A stretch of 7,181 nt of DNA from an uncultured Collinsella sp. (GTDB lineage: Bacteria; Actinomycetota; Coriobacteriia; Coriobacteriales; Coriobacteriaceae). Position numbers and translations under genes: made by a program. Shown one piece after another: positions 1 to 6,385 of the stretch; the first letter of the stretch is position 1; each line of letters begins with the position of its first letter. The notes beneath the pieces were generated by a model. The model did no database searches. It had not been told where the DNA came from and worked only from the letters and a program-made list of their open reading frames with translations. The DNA is taken from NCBI GenBank assembly GCA_900547285.1, contig URGF01000097.1, positions 1 through 7,181 of the forward strand. Direction: 5' to 3'.

Positions 1-288
1 CCTGCCGCACCGGAACCCGCCACGCAGACACCTGCCGCCGCGCCGGAGCCCAAGGGCACCGAGGTGACTGCTCCCATGGTGGGCGTCTTCTATGCTGCCC
101 CTGCGCCGGGCGACGAGCCATTTGTGCGCGTGGGCTCCAAGGTCAAGGCCGGCGAGACCCTCTGCATCATCGAGGCCATGAAGGTTCTCAACGAGGTGAC
201 GGCCGAGGCAGACGGTGAGGTGCTCGAGATCTGCGTGGCCGACGGCGACCTCGTGGAGTTTGGCAGCTGCCTCATGAGGATCGGATAG
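1..288 (+). CDS. accB: Biotin carboxyl carrier protein of acetyl-CoA carboxylase, C-terminal part (5' end outside window)
   Basis: AccB carries the biotin that AccC carboxylates and from which the carboxyltransferase moves CO2 to acetyl-CoA in the cytoplasm, the first committed step of fatty-acid synthesis. The reading frame is open from base 1. The first 20 or so codons encode a Pro/Ala/Glu-rich linker typical of AccB, followed by a biotinyl (lipoyl-like) domain of about 74 residues starting near base 64. The biotin-acceptor motif EAMK lies at 172-183, with the acceptor lysine codon at 181-183. It is followed by VLNEV where many homologues have MMNEI. Downstream glycines and the closing CLMRIG fit the end of the domain. 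The GTG at 64 sits inside the linker and is not a likely start, so the gene simply runs in from upstream. The stop (286-288) is 9 bases before the fabZ start, which indicates one operon. Confidence 0.95.
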   Translation, partial: PAAPEPATQTPAAAPEPKGTEVTAPMVGVFYAAPAPGDEPFVRVGSKVKAGETLCIIEAMKVLNEVTAEADGEVLEICVADGDLVEFGSCLMRIG

Positions 289-292
289 GTGA
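287..292 (+). promoter_or_regulatory. Ribosome binding site for fabZ
   Basis: AGGTGA overlaps the accB stop codon and lies 5 bases before the ATG at 298. It matches the 3' part of the consensus AGGAGGTGA. It decides the fabZ start in favour of ATG 298 over the in-frame GTG at 289, which lies inside the site. Because the site overlaps the accB stop, the two genes are probably translationally coupled. Confidence 0.7.
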
Positions 293-297
293 TATCC

Positions 298-720
298 ATG
301 AACAAAGAAGAGCTCAAGAAGCTGTTACCGCATCGCGAGCCGATGCTTTTGCTCGACGAAGCCGAGCTGGTGGGCGACGAGGCCCACGGCAAGATCACGA
401 TTACAGGCGACGAGTACTTTTTGCAGGGACATTTTCCGGGAAACCCGGTCGTTCCCGGCGTGATTCAGTGCGAGATGCTCGCCCAGAACTGCTGCGTGCT
501 GCTGATGGGCGATGAGGAGGCGCGCGGCGCGACGCCGTTCTACACGAGTCTGGACAAGGTGCGCTTTAAGCGTCCGGTGCGCCCGGGCGACACGGTGGAT
601 CTAGTGTGCTCCATCACGCGTGCGCGCGGGCCGTTCCGCTTTGCGACGGGTACTGCGAGCGTCAACGGTGAGGTTTGCTGCCGCGCCGATATGTCTTTTG
701 CACTCATGCACGAAAGTTAA
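298..720 (+). CDS. fabZ: 3-hydroxyacyl-[acyl-carrier-protein] dehydratase FabZ
   Basis: FabZ removes water from (3R)-hydroxyacyl-ACP to give trans-2-enoyl-ACP in each round of type II fatty-acid elongation. The 140-residue protein is a single hot-dog fold of normal family length. It opens with LLPHREPMLLLDE, the usual FabZ N-terminal signature. The active-site segment HFPGNPVVPGVIQCEMLAQN follows, with presumed catalytic His45 and Glu59, the same 14-residue spacing as His54/Glu68 of the E. coli enzyme. DKVRFKRPVRPGD matches the conserved central strand. FabA is less likely because of the length and the HFPGNPVVPG form. The gene sits between accB and accC, as in Firmicute fab/acc operons, with AGGTGA 5 bases before the start. 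The accC start follows 10 bases after the stop. Confidence 0.96.
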   Translation: MNKEELKKLLPHREPMLLLDEAELVGDEAHGKITITGDEYFLQGHFPGNPVVPGVIQCEMLAQNCCVLLMGDEEARGATPFYTSLDKVRFKRPVRPGDTVDLVCSITRARGPFRFATGTASVNGEVCCRADMSFALMHES

Positions 721-730
721 GGAAGGCTCC

Positions 731-2074
731 ATGTTCGACAAAGTGCTCATCGCCAACCGCGGCGAAGTCGCGGTCCGTGTTATCCGCGCGTGCCGCGATA
801 TGGGCATCAAGACCGTCGCCGTTTATTCCACGGCCGATGCGGACGCGTTGCACGTGCAACTTGCCGACGAGGCGTATTGCATCGGCGGCCCGCGTCTTGC
901 CGAGAGCTACCTCAACGACGATGCCGTGCTCACCTGTGCCGTAAAGTCGGGAGCTAAGGCAATTCATCCCGGCTATGGCTTCTTTTCCGAGAAGGCGAGC
1001 TTCGTGCGCGACTGCGACAAGTTCGGTCTGGCGTTTGTCGGTCCTTCGGCCGAGGTGATCGACAGCATGGGCGACAAGGACGCCGCACGCCGAACGGCCG
1101 CTGCTGCGGGCGTGCCCATCGTGCCGGGCTGCGATTTGCTCAAAAGTCCCGAGGAGGCAACGGCCGAGGCCGAGCGCATCGGCTGCCCCGTGCTTATTAA
1201 GGCGCGCGCGGGCGGCGGCGGTCGCGGTATTCGCAAGGTCGAGCGCGTGGAAGATGCGGCAAAGGCGTTCATCGAGGCGCGTGCCGAGGGTGAGGCCGTT
1301 TTTGGCGACGGCGAGTGCTACATGGAGAAGTTCGTCGCGCCGGCGCACCACGTTGAGGTGCAGATTATGGCCGATAAGCAGGGCCATGTGTTTTCGCTCG
1401 GCGAGCGCGAGTGCTCGGTGCAGCGCCGCAACCAAAAGCTGATCGAGGAGAGCCCCGCGCCGTGCCTCGACGGACGCGATGATATTCGCGCGCGCATGCA
1501 CAAGGCCGCGCGCGACCTGGCTCGTGCCGTTGGCTATGAGGGCGCTGGCACCATCGAGTTTTTGTACTCAGATGACGGCAATTTCTACTTTATGGAAATG
1601 AACACGCGCTTGCAGGTGGAGCATCCGGTTACGGAGTTTGTGACCGATACCGACCTGGTTAAGTGGCAGCTGCGCGTGGCTGCCGGCCAGCCTCTGCCCT
1701 TTGAGCAGGAGGACGTACCGGTCCGCAACCACGCCATGGAGTGCCGCATCAATGCCGAAACGCCGGACTTTCTACCGTCATGTGGAACGGTCACCGCGTT
1801 GCGTGTGCCGGGTGGTCCGCGCGTGCGCTGGGATTCCGCCATGTTTACCGGAGCGAAAGTTCCGCCGTACTACGACTCCATGCTCGGCAAGCTCATCGTG
1901 TGCGCGCCCACGCGTGACGGTGCCATTCGCAAGATGCGCTCGGCCCTGGGCGAGCTCGTGATTGAGGGCGTGAGCGAAAATAGCGAGCTTCAGCTCGACG
2001 TGCTGGCAAACGACGAGTTCTTGTCGGGCATGTATCACACCGATCTGATGGGGCATCTCTATGCTGATGAATAG
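731..2074 (+). CDS. accC: Acetyl-CoA carboxylase, biotin carboxylase subunit
   Basis: AccC uses ATP and bicarbonate to carboxylate the biotin on AccB. The 447-residue product is close to the usual 449. The N-terminal domain begins FDKVLIANRGEVAVRVIRACR and includes HPGYGFFSE (79-87). The ATP-grasp glycine loop is at about 156-168 (IKARAGGGGRGIR), where Arg158 replaces a Ser seen in many homologues. HVEVQI, GERECSVQRRNQK and EESPAP follow. The catalytic segment MEMNTRLQVEHPVTE places Glu289, Asn291, Arg293 and Glu297 where E. coli has 288, 290, 292 and 296, and Arg339 in ECRINAE corresponds to Arg338. The start is ATG 731, with AAGGAAGG a few bases upstream. The frame stays open back to 620, but that stretch is inside fabZ and unlike AccC. 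The 3' end overlaps accDA by 14 bases. Confidence 0.97.
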   Translation: MFDKVLIANRGEVAVRVIRACRDMGIKTVAVYSTADADALHVQLADEAYCIGGPRLAESYLNDDAVLTCAVKSGAKAIHPGYGFFSEKASFVRDCDKFGLAFVGPSAEVIDSMGDKDAARRTAAAAGVPIVPGCDLLKSPEEATAEAERIGCPVLIKARAGGGGRGIRKVERVEDAAKAFIEARAEGEAVFGDGECYMEKFVAPAHHVEVQIMADKQGHVFSLGERECSVQRRNQKLIEESPAPCLDGRDDIRARMHKAARDLARAVGYEGAGTIEFLYSDDGNFYFMEMNTRLQVEHPVTEFVTDTDLVKWQLRVAAGQPLPFEQEDVPVRNHAMECRINAETPDFLPSCGTVTALRVPGGPRVRWDSAMFTGAKVPPYYDSMLGKLIVCAPTRDGAIRKMRSALGELVIEGVSENSELQLDVLANDEFLSGMYHTDLMGHLYADE

Positions 2075-3785
2075 AAAAGCGAAGACGGTCAATGTCCTTG
2101 AGGGGCCGATAACCGAGTCGTGCACCGAGTTTCCCGCGCGCCACGTGTTTATCAAGTGCCCGGAGTGCCGCCGTGTGATCGATGAGGCGCGCCTGCACGA
2201 CAACCTCGAGGTCTGCCCTCGTTGCGGCAAACACTTTCGCGTGAGCGGTCGCGCGCGCATGCGCATGACGGTCGACGCGGGTACCTTTGAGGAATGGGAT
2301 GCCAATCTGGCGTCGAAGGACTTCCTCTCGTTTCCCGGTTATGCCGACAAGCTTAAGAGCGTGAGCGAGCGTTCGGGCGAGCGCGATGCCGTTGTGTGCG
2401 GCAGGGGCAAAATCTGCGGCTGCGATACCGCGCTCTTCTTTATGGATGCCAACTTTATGATGGGCTCAATGGGCTCCGTGGTGGGCGAGAAGATCTGTCG
2501 TGTCTTTGAGCGCGCGGCCGAGTTGGGGCTGCCGGTCGTTGGCTTTACCGTATCGGGCGGCGCCCGCATGCAGGAGGGCGTGACCTCGCTCATGCAGATG
2601 GCCAAGATTTCTGCGGCGGTTAGGCGCCACAGCGAGGCGGGCGGCCTGTATATCACGGTGCTCACCGATCCCACGACCGGAGGGGTAACCGCGAGCTTTG
2701 CCATGGAGGGCGACATTATCCTGGCCGAGCCCGATGCCCTGACGGCATTTGCCGGCCCGCGCGTGATCGAGCAGAACATGCACAAGCGCCTGCCCAAGGG
2801 ATTCCAGCGCTCCGAGTTTTTGCTGGAGCACGGCTTTTGCGACGCTGTCGTTCCGCGTGGCGAGATTGCACTCATGGTAGGCGAGCTGCTGGCACTGCAC
2901 GAAGGACACGCGCCCGGCCTGGGGGCTCCGCACGCGATCGTGCGTACGGGGCGTCGCGGCGAAAAGCTGGGGCACTTGTTTAAGCGCTCGGCGGCACCAA
3001 AAACCGCGCTCGAGATTGTCAAGCAGACCCGCTCGGCAGATCGCGCCACGGCGGGGGAGATGATCTCGCTGGGCCTGGGTGGGTTTGTGGAGCTGCACGG
3101 CGACCGTTACTTTGGCGACGACGCCGCTGTGGTGGCTGGCATTGGCTGGAAAGACGGACGCCCCGTAACGGTCATCGCCATCGAGCGCGGCACCACGACC
3201 AAAGAGCGTATGCGCCGCAACTTTGGCATGGCGCATCCCGAGGGTTACCGCAAAGCGCGTCGTCTGATGCGCCAGGCCGAAAAGTTTGGTCGGCCGGTTC
3301 TGTGCCTGGTTGATACTTCGGGCGCGTTTTGCGGCATCGGTGCCGAGGAGCGCGGCCAGGGCGAGGCGATTGCCCAGAATCTCATGGAGATGAGCGGCCT
3401 TAAGACGCCGATTGTCTCGGTGGTGACAGGCGAGGGCGGCTCTGGTGGCGCGCTGGCGCTGTCCGTGGCCGACCGCATCCTGATGCTCTCAAGCTCGGCC
3501 TATTCGGTCGTGAGCCCCGAGGCCTGTGCGTCGATCCTGTGGAAGGATACCGAGCGCGCGAATGAGGCCGCTGAGGCGCTTAAGCTCACGGCCCCCGATC
3601 TGTTGGCGCTCGGCATCATCGACGGCATTGTTGACGATAGGGGCCTGTCGCATGAGGAGATCGCCGGCGCCGTCATGTCCTCGGCATTTGATGCCTTCGA
3701 TACGCTTGGGCAGCTCGACGACGCGACCCTCACAAACCTCCGCTACGAAAAGTACCGCGCAATCGGTCAGTACCGCACGATGTGA
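2061..3785 (+). CDS. accDA: Fused acetyl-CoA carboxylase carboxyltransferase, beta (AccD) plus alpha (AccA) in one polypeptide
   Basis: The product transfers the carboxyl group from carboxybiotin-AccB to acetyl-CoA, giving malonyl-CoA. It is 574 residues with no internal stop. Residues 1 to about 282 are AccD: a zinc ribbon with Cys33, Cys36, Cys52 and Cys55 (CPEC...CPRC), then SGGARMQEG (165-173) and TDPTTGGVTASFAMEGDIILAEP (202-224). A basic, Gly/Pro-containing linker covers roughly 282-315. Residues 316-574 are AccA: ELHGDRYFGDDAAVVAGI, RRNFGMAHPEGYRKA (385-399), GIGAEERGQGEAIA, GEGGSGGALA (457-466) and SPEACASILWKD. The helical N-terminal region of about 60-70 residues present in stand-alone AccA is missing. 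The usual DTPGAYPGIG reads DTSGAFCGIG (418-427). ATG 2061 follows GGGG by 7 bases; ATG 2067 is an alternative start. The gene overlaps the accC stop, so coupled translation is likely. Confidence 0.95.
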   Translation: MLMNRKAKTVNVLEGPITESCTEFPARHVFIKCPECRRVIDEARLHDNLEVCPRCGKHFRVSGRARMRMTVDAGTFEEWDANLASKDFLSFPGYADKLKSVSERSGERDAVVCGRGKICGCDTALFFMDANFMMGSMGSVVGEKICRVFERAAELGLPVVGFTVSGGARMQEGVTSLMQMAKISAAVRRHSEAGGLYITVLTDPTTGGVTASFAMEGDIILAEPDALTAFAGPRVIEQNMHKRLPKGFQRSEFLLEHGFCDAVVPRGEIALMVGELLALHEGHAPGLGAPHAIVRTGRRGEKLGHLFKRSAAPKTALEIVKQTRSADRATAGEMISLGLGGFVELHGDRYFGDDAAVVAGIGWKDGRPVTVIAIERGTTTKERMRRNFGMAHPEGYRKARRLMRQAEKFGRPVLCLVDTSGAFCGIGAEERGQGEAIAQNLMEMSGLKTPIVSVVTGEGGSGGALALSVADRILMLSSSAYSVVSPEACASILWKDTERANEAAEALKLTAPDLLALGIIDGIVDDRGLSHEEIAGAVMSSAFDAFDTLGQLDDATLTNLRYEKYRAIGQYRTM

Positions 3786-3833
3786 CAAAGGGACAGTCCG
3801 CATGTCACATTGGGAAAGGCGTTCCATGTCACA
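3781..3833. repeat. Degenerate palindromic (REP-like) repeat spanning the accDA stop and the EIIC gene start
   Basis: TGTGACAAAGGGAC (3781-3794) faces GTCCGCATGTCACA (3796-3809) around a single central A. Eleven of the 14 positions can pair, with TGTGAC/GTCACA and GGAC/GTCC perfect. The nine bases CATGTCACA occur twice, at 3801-3809 and 3825-3833. Between them GGAA (3813-3816) and TTCC (3822-3825) could form a small second hairpin. The accDA stop TGA (3783-3785) lies inside the left arm, and both candidate EIIC start codons (3802, 3826) lie inside the CATGTCACA copies. There is no T tract, so it is not an ordinary terminator. The look is that of a decayed interspersed palindrome, but copy number cannot be judged from one window. 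Confidence 0.55.
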
Positions 3834-5040
3834 AGTTTCTAACACCTCGTTTACAACGACGGTTTCATCAAACGCCATGGCCGTGGTGGACTATCTGTCC
3901 AAAAGCATGATGTCGGCGTTGCCGTTTATTGTCTGCGCGGCGCTGTTCCGCACCGTTGCCGTCATTATGGGCGAAGGCATGCTTGGTCTATGGCCTGCCG
4001 ATTCCGAAATCTATCGCCTGTTTTACAGCTGGCTGTATAACGCTGGCTATTACTTTTTGCCCATCTATCTTGGTTGGGCCGCTGCCCGCCAGCTCGGTTG
4101 CTCGGAGCAGCTGGGCATGATGCTGGGCGGCGTATTGATTGTGCCCGATCTGCTTAAGCTCGTTGATGCCGCATCGACGACGGGGGCATCGATGACTTTC
4201 GTGTATGGTCTACTTCCCGCGCCGGTCAACGATTACACGACGACTGTTATTCCGGTTCTCATCTCGGTGCCCGTGCTATGGCAGGTGGAGCGTTTCTTTA
4301 AGCGCACTATCCCTCAGGCTGTGGCGTTTTCTTTTGTACCGTTTGCAACCATGCTTGTCATGGTTCCGGTGTCGCTGTGTGTTACGGCGCCGGCAGGCAG
4401 CTATCTGGGCATGCTGTTGGGACAGCTTATGTTTATGCTTGGCAATTCCGGTGGCATCGTGTCGCTGCTCACGCTCATGGGGCTTGCCGCGGGCTGGGAG
4501 TTTCTTAAGATCGCGGGTGTCAGCAACGTTGTCCTATCGCTCGCCTATGCGCAGTTTATGAGTGTGGGAACGGATTCGTGCGTCCTGATCGCCGCGACGA
4601 TGGCAACGTTCGCCGTTTGGGGTATGCCCTTTGGCGCGTCGCTCCGCGTTGCGGATAAGGACGAGAAGGCGCTCATGCTGGGCTATTCGATCTCGGGCGT
4701 GCTTGGCGGCGTAAGCGAGCCGGCGCTGTACGGCTGCGGCTTTAAATATGGCAGGTGCCTGACGTGCATGGCCATTGGCGGCGCCGTCGGAGGCCTTGTT
4801 GCGGCCGTGGGCCACGTTACGGCCTATACCATCGGCATGACGAATGTCCTTATGGTCATTGGCTTTGCCACGGGCGGCATCTCGAACCTGCTGTGGTGCT
4901 GCGCTGCCGGCGGTGTGGCATTTGCGGTGTCTGCGGCGCTGAGCTACTGCTTTGGCGTGGTGCCGGCGAAGGGACAGACGACGGGGGACGGAGCCGATTC
5001 ACCCGAAACCTCGAAGAGCGTGGCCGAAGTAAGCGCGTAA
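3826..5040 (+). CDS. PTS system EIIC membrane domain, glucose/beta-glucoside superfamily, stand-alone
   Basis: EIIC domains form the membrane channel of sugar phosphotransferase systems. The 404-residue product is very hydrophobic, with about ten likely membrane segments between residues 28 and 378 and a polar Ser/Thr/Glu-rich tail. Family features in order are NAGYYFLPIYLGWAAARQLG with GGVLIVPDL (72-109), DYTTTVIPVLISVPVLWQVERFFKR (136-160) and GVLGGVSEPALYGCGFKYGR (291-310). The last is the equivalent of the conserved GI(S/T)EPA(I/L)YG loop, with Glu298. No EIIA or EIIB domain, including the phosphocysteine motif of EIIB, is present in the protein or the window. The GLHW-type segment usual in this family appears to be replaced by AGWEFLKIAG (222-231). 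Start choice is uncertain: ATG 3826 has AAAGG 6 bases upstream, and in-frame ATG 3802 has AAGGGA 8 bases upstream and would add 8 residues. The gene starts 40 bases after accDA and is followed by a terminator. The substrate is unknown. Confidence 0.82.
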   Translation: MSQVSNTSFTTTVSSNAMAVVDYLSKSMMSALPFIVCAALFRTVAVIMGEGMLGLWPADSEIYRLFYSWLYNAGYYFLPIYLGWAAARQLGCSEQLGMMLGGVLIVPDLLKLVDAASTTGASMTFVYGLLPAPVNDYTTTVIPVLISVPVLWQVERFFKRTIPQAVAFSFVPFATMLVMVPVSLCVTAPAGSYLGMLLGQLMFMLGNSGGIVSLLTLMGLAAGWEFLKIAGVSNVVLSLAYAQFMSVGTDSCVLIAATMATFAVWGMPFGASLRVADKDEKALMLGYSISGVLGGVSEPALYGCGFKYGRCLTCMAIGGAVGGLVAAVGHVTAYTIGMTNVLMVIGFATGGISNLLWCCAAGGVAFAVSAALSYCFGVVPAKGQTTGDGADSPETSKSVAEVSA

Positions 5041-5078
5041 ACCTGTGCGACACAAGGACGATTCCTTTGCCATATTCC

Positions 5079-5112
5079 AAGGCCGTGGCCCGTGTGGGTT
5101 GTGGCCTTTTTT
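5079..5112 (+). terminator. Intrinsic terminator of the acc-EIIC transcript
   Basis: A 13-base-pair stem (5079-5091 with 5096-5108) can form around the four-base loop GTGT. The outer six pairs AAGGCC/GGCCTT and inner CCC/GGG are Watson-Crick, and the four between them are G-U pairs. Six T residues (5107-5112) follow immediately, two of them in the stem. It lies 38 bases after the EIIC stop. It is the first good terminator visible after accB, so the acc genes and EIIC probably share a transcript. Confidence 0.88.
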
Positions 5113-5144
5113 GTATCTGAAGGACAAAGTGGCTACACTACAAT
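5111..5144 (+). promoter_or_regulatory. Possible sigma-70-type promoter for the cation transporter gene
   Basis: TTGTAT (5111-5116) is separated by 17 bases from TACACT (5134-5139), which runs directly into the better -10-like TACAAT (5139-5144). The match is partial (3 of 6 for -35, and 4 or 5 of 6 for the alternative -10 boxes). Its position just after the terminator and about 40-50 bases before the next start codon is where a promoter is expected. No clear operator is seen between it and the gene. Confidence 0.4.
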
Positions 5145-5185
5145 CCGTTTGAGCAATAGATATATAGGTAGTACCGTGGGGGCGG

Positions 5186-6346
5186 ATGCAGATGGTCGAG
5201 TGGATTGTTCGTCGTGCGCAGGGCGACCGTGCACGCGTGGGAACGTTGACGGGCATGGTGTGTATTCTCGCCAATGTGGCACTATGCGCTGCGAAGGGTG
5301 CAATTGGCGTGCTGTCGGGATCGGTTTCAATCGTGGCGGACGCTATGAACAACCTGTCTGATGCCAGCTCGAACATCGTGAGCGTGCTTGGCTTTAAGCT
5401 GGCGGGCAAGCCGGCAGACCCCGAGCATCCTTACGGCCACGGTCGCTACGAGTATCTCTCGGGTTTGGTCGTGGCGGCGCTCGTGCTGCTGATCGGCCTT
5501 GAGCTTATCAAGTCCTCGGTTGAGCGCGTCATCCACCCCGAACCTGTCGAGTTCTCGCTTGCCCTGGTGGCAGTCCTTGCGCTTTCGATGGTCGTAAAGC
5601 TTTGGATGGCGGCCCTCAACCAAAAACTCGGCGATCGCATTGAGTCCGAGACGCTGCATGCGACCGCGCAGGATTCCAAGAACGATGTCCTTGCCACAGG
5701 CGCCGTGCTGGCATGTGCGATTGTTTCGCAGGTGACGCACATCAATCTTGACGCATGGGTTGGCCTTGCCGTTGGCGCCTATATTGGCTGGAGCGGCCTT
5801 GAACTTATTCAAGATACGGTAAGCCCGCTTTTGGGCCAGTCACCCGATCCTAAGCTGGTCAAGCACATTCGAGACAAGATCATGAGCTATCCCGGCGTTT
5901 TGGGCGTTCACGATTTGATGGTTCACGACTACGGCCCAGGCAGAAAGTTCGCAAGTGCCCACGCCGAGATGGCGGCTGAGGCCAGCCCGCTGGAAAGTCA
6001 CGACACGCTCGACAACATTGAACAGGCATTTAGGAACGAAGACGGCATGATTGTCACGCTCCATTACGACCCCATCGTGACCGACGATCCAAAGGTGGCG
6101 AGCATGCGTCTGCGCATCAACGCTATGGCTCAAGAGATTGATAGCCGCCTCTCGATCCACGACCTACGCTGTGTTCCGGGCCCCACGCACACCAACGTGA
6201 TCTTTGACTGCGTACGTCCCTCGGATTTGGCGATGAGCGCCGAGGACCTGAAGCGCGCGCTGGCGAAACGGGTCGAATCGGAATATCCCAAGTCGGTCGC
6301 CAAGATCACGATCGACGAAGACTACGTAGGCCATACCCACGAGTAG
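5186..6346 (+). CDS. Cation diffusion facilitator (CDF) family metal exporter, possibly manganese (MntE-like)
   Basis: CDF proteins are dimeric inner-membrane antiporters that export divalent metal in exchange for protons. The 386-residue protein has about six membrane segments within residues 22-210. The signature GSVSIVADAMNNLSDASSN is at 45-63, and KLAGKPADPEHPYGHGRYEYLSGL is at 71-94. A cytoplasmic ferredoxin-like dimer domain begins near 222 (YPGVLGVHDLMVHDYG, then SAHAEM), followed by an extra C-terminal section of about 90 residues. The helix-2 and helix-5 metal-site pairs read Asn55-x3-Asp59 and Asp163-x3-Asp167. Zinc exporters usually have His-x3-Asp, so manganese is suggested but not proven. 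The start is ATG 5186, but ATG 5192 is better spaced (9 bases) from GGGGG at 5178-5182. It is separated from EIIC by a terminator and lies 39 bases before the phosphatase gene. Confidence 0.92.
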   Translation: MQMVEWIVRRAQGDRARVGTLTGMVCILANVALCAAKGAIGVLSGSVSIVADAMNNLSDASSNIVSVLGFKLAGKPADPEHPYGHGRYEYLSGLVVAALVLLIGLELIKSSVERVIHPEPVEFSLALVAVLALSMVVKLWMAALNQKLGDRIESETLHATAQDSKNDVLATGAVLACAIVSQVTHINLDAWVGLAVGAYIGWSGLELIQDTVSPLLGQSPDPKLVKHIRDKIMSYPGVLGVHDLMVHDYGPGRKFASAHAEMAAEASPLESHDTLDNIEQAFRNEDGMIVTLHYDPIVTDDPKVASMRLRINAMAQEIDSRLSIHDLRCVPGPTHTNVIFDCVRPSDLAMSAEDLKRALAKRVESEYPKSVAKITIDEDYVGHTHE

Positions 6347-6385
6347 GGCTGTGCCAGCAAAGCAAGTTATACAGAAGGGGAGAGC

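Noticed and set aside
620..730. Upstream extension of the accC frame by 37 codons
   Set aside because: It overlaps the end of fabZ in another frame, does not resemble AccC, and ATG 731 has a good ribosome binding site and the family's usual N-terminus.
704..1501. A 265-codon open frame on the minus strand opposite fabZ/accC
   Set aside because: It lies wholly opposite well-conserved fabZ and accC codons, has low-complexity Ala/Arg/His-rich content and no recognisable motif. Such antisense frames are common in GC-rich genes.
2466..3236. A 256-codon minus-strand open frame opposite accDA
   Set aside because: It is a shadow of the conserved carboxyltransferase reading frame, with no family signature.
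3781..3809. CRP-type operator (TGTGA...TCACA)
   Set aside because: The half-sites are too far apart: 19 bases lie between TGTGA and TCACA instead of 6, and they form part of a longer palindrome at a stop/start junction rather than a promoter.
6347..6385. Promoter for the phosphatase gene (TTATAC at 6367-6372)
   Set aside because: No -35 box is seen at a suitable distance. The 39-base gap and good ribosome binding site fit co-transcription with the transporter.
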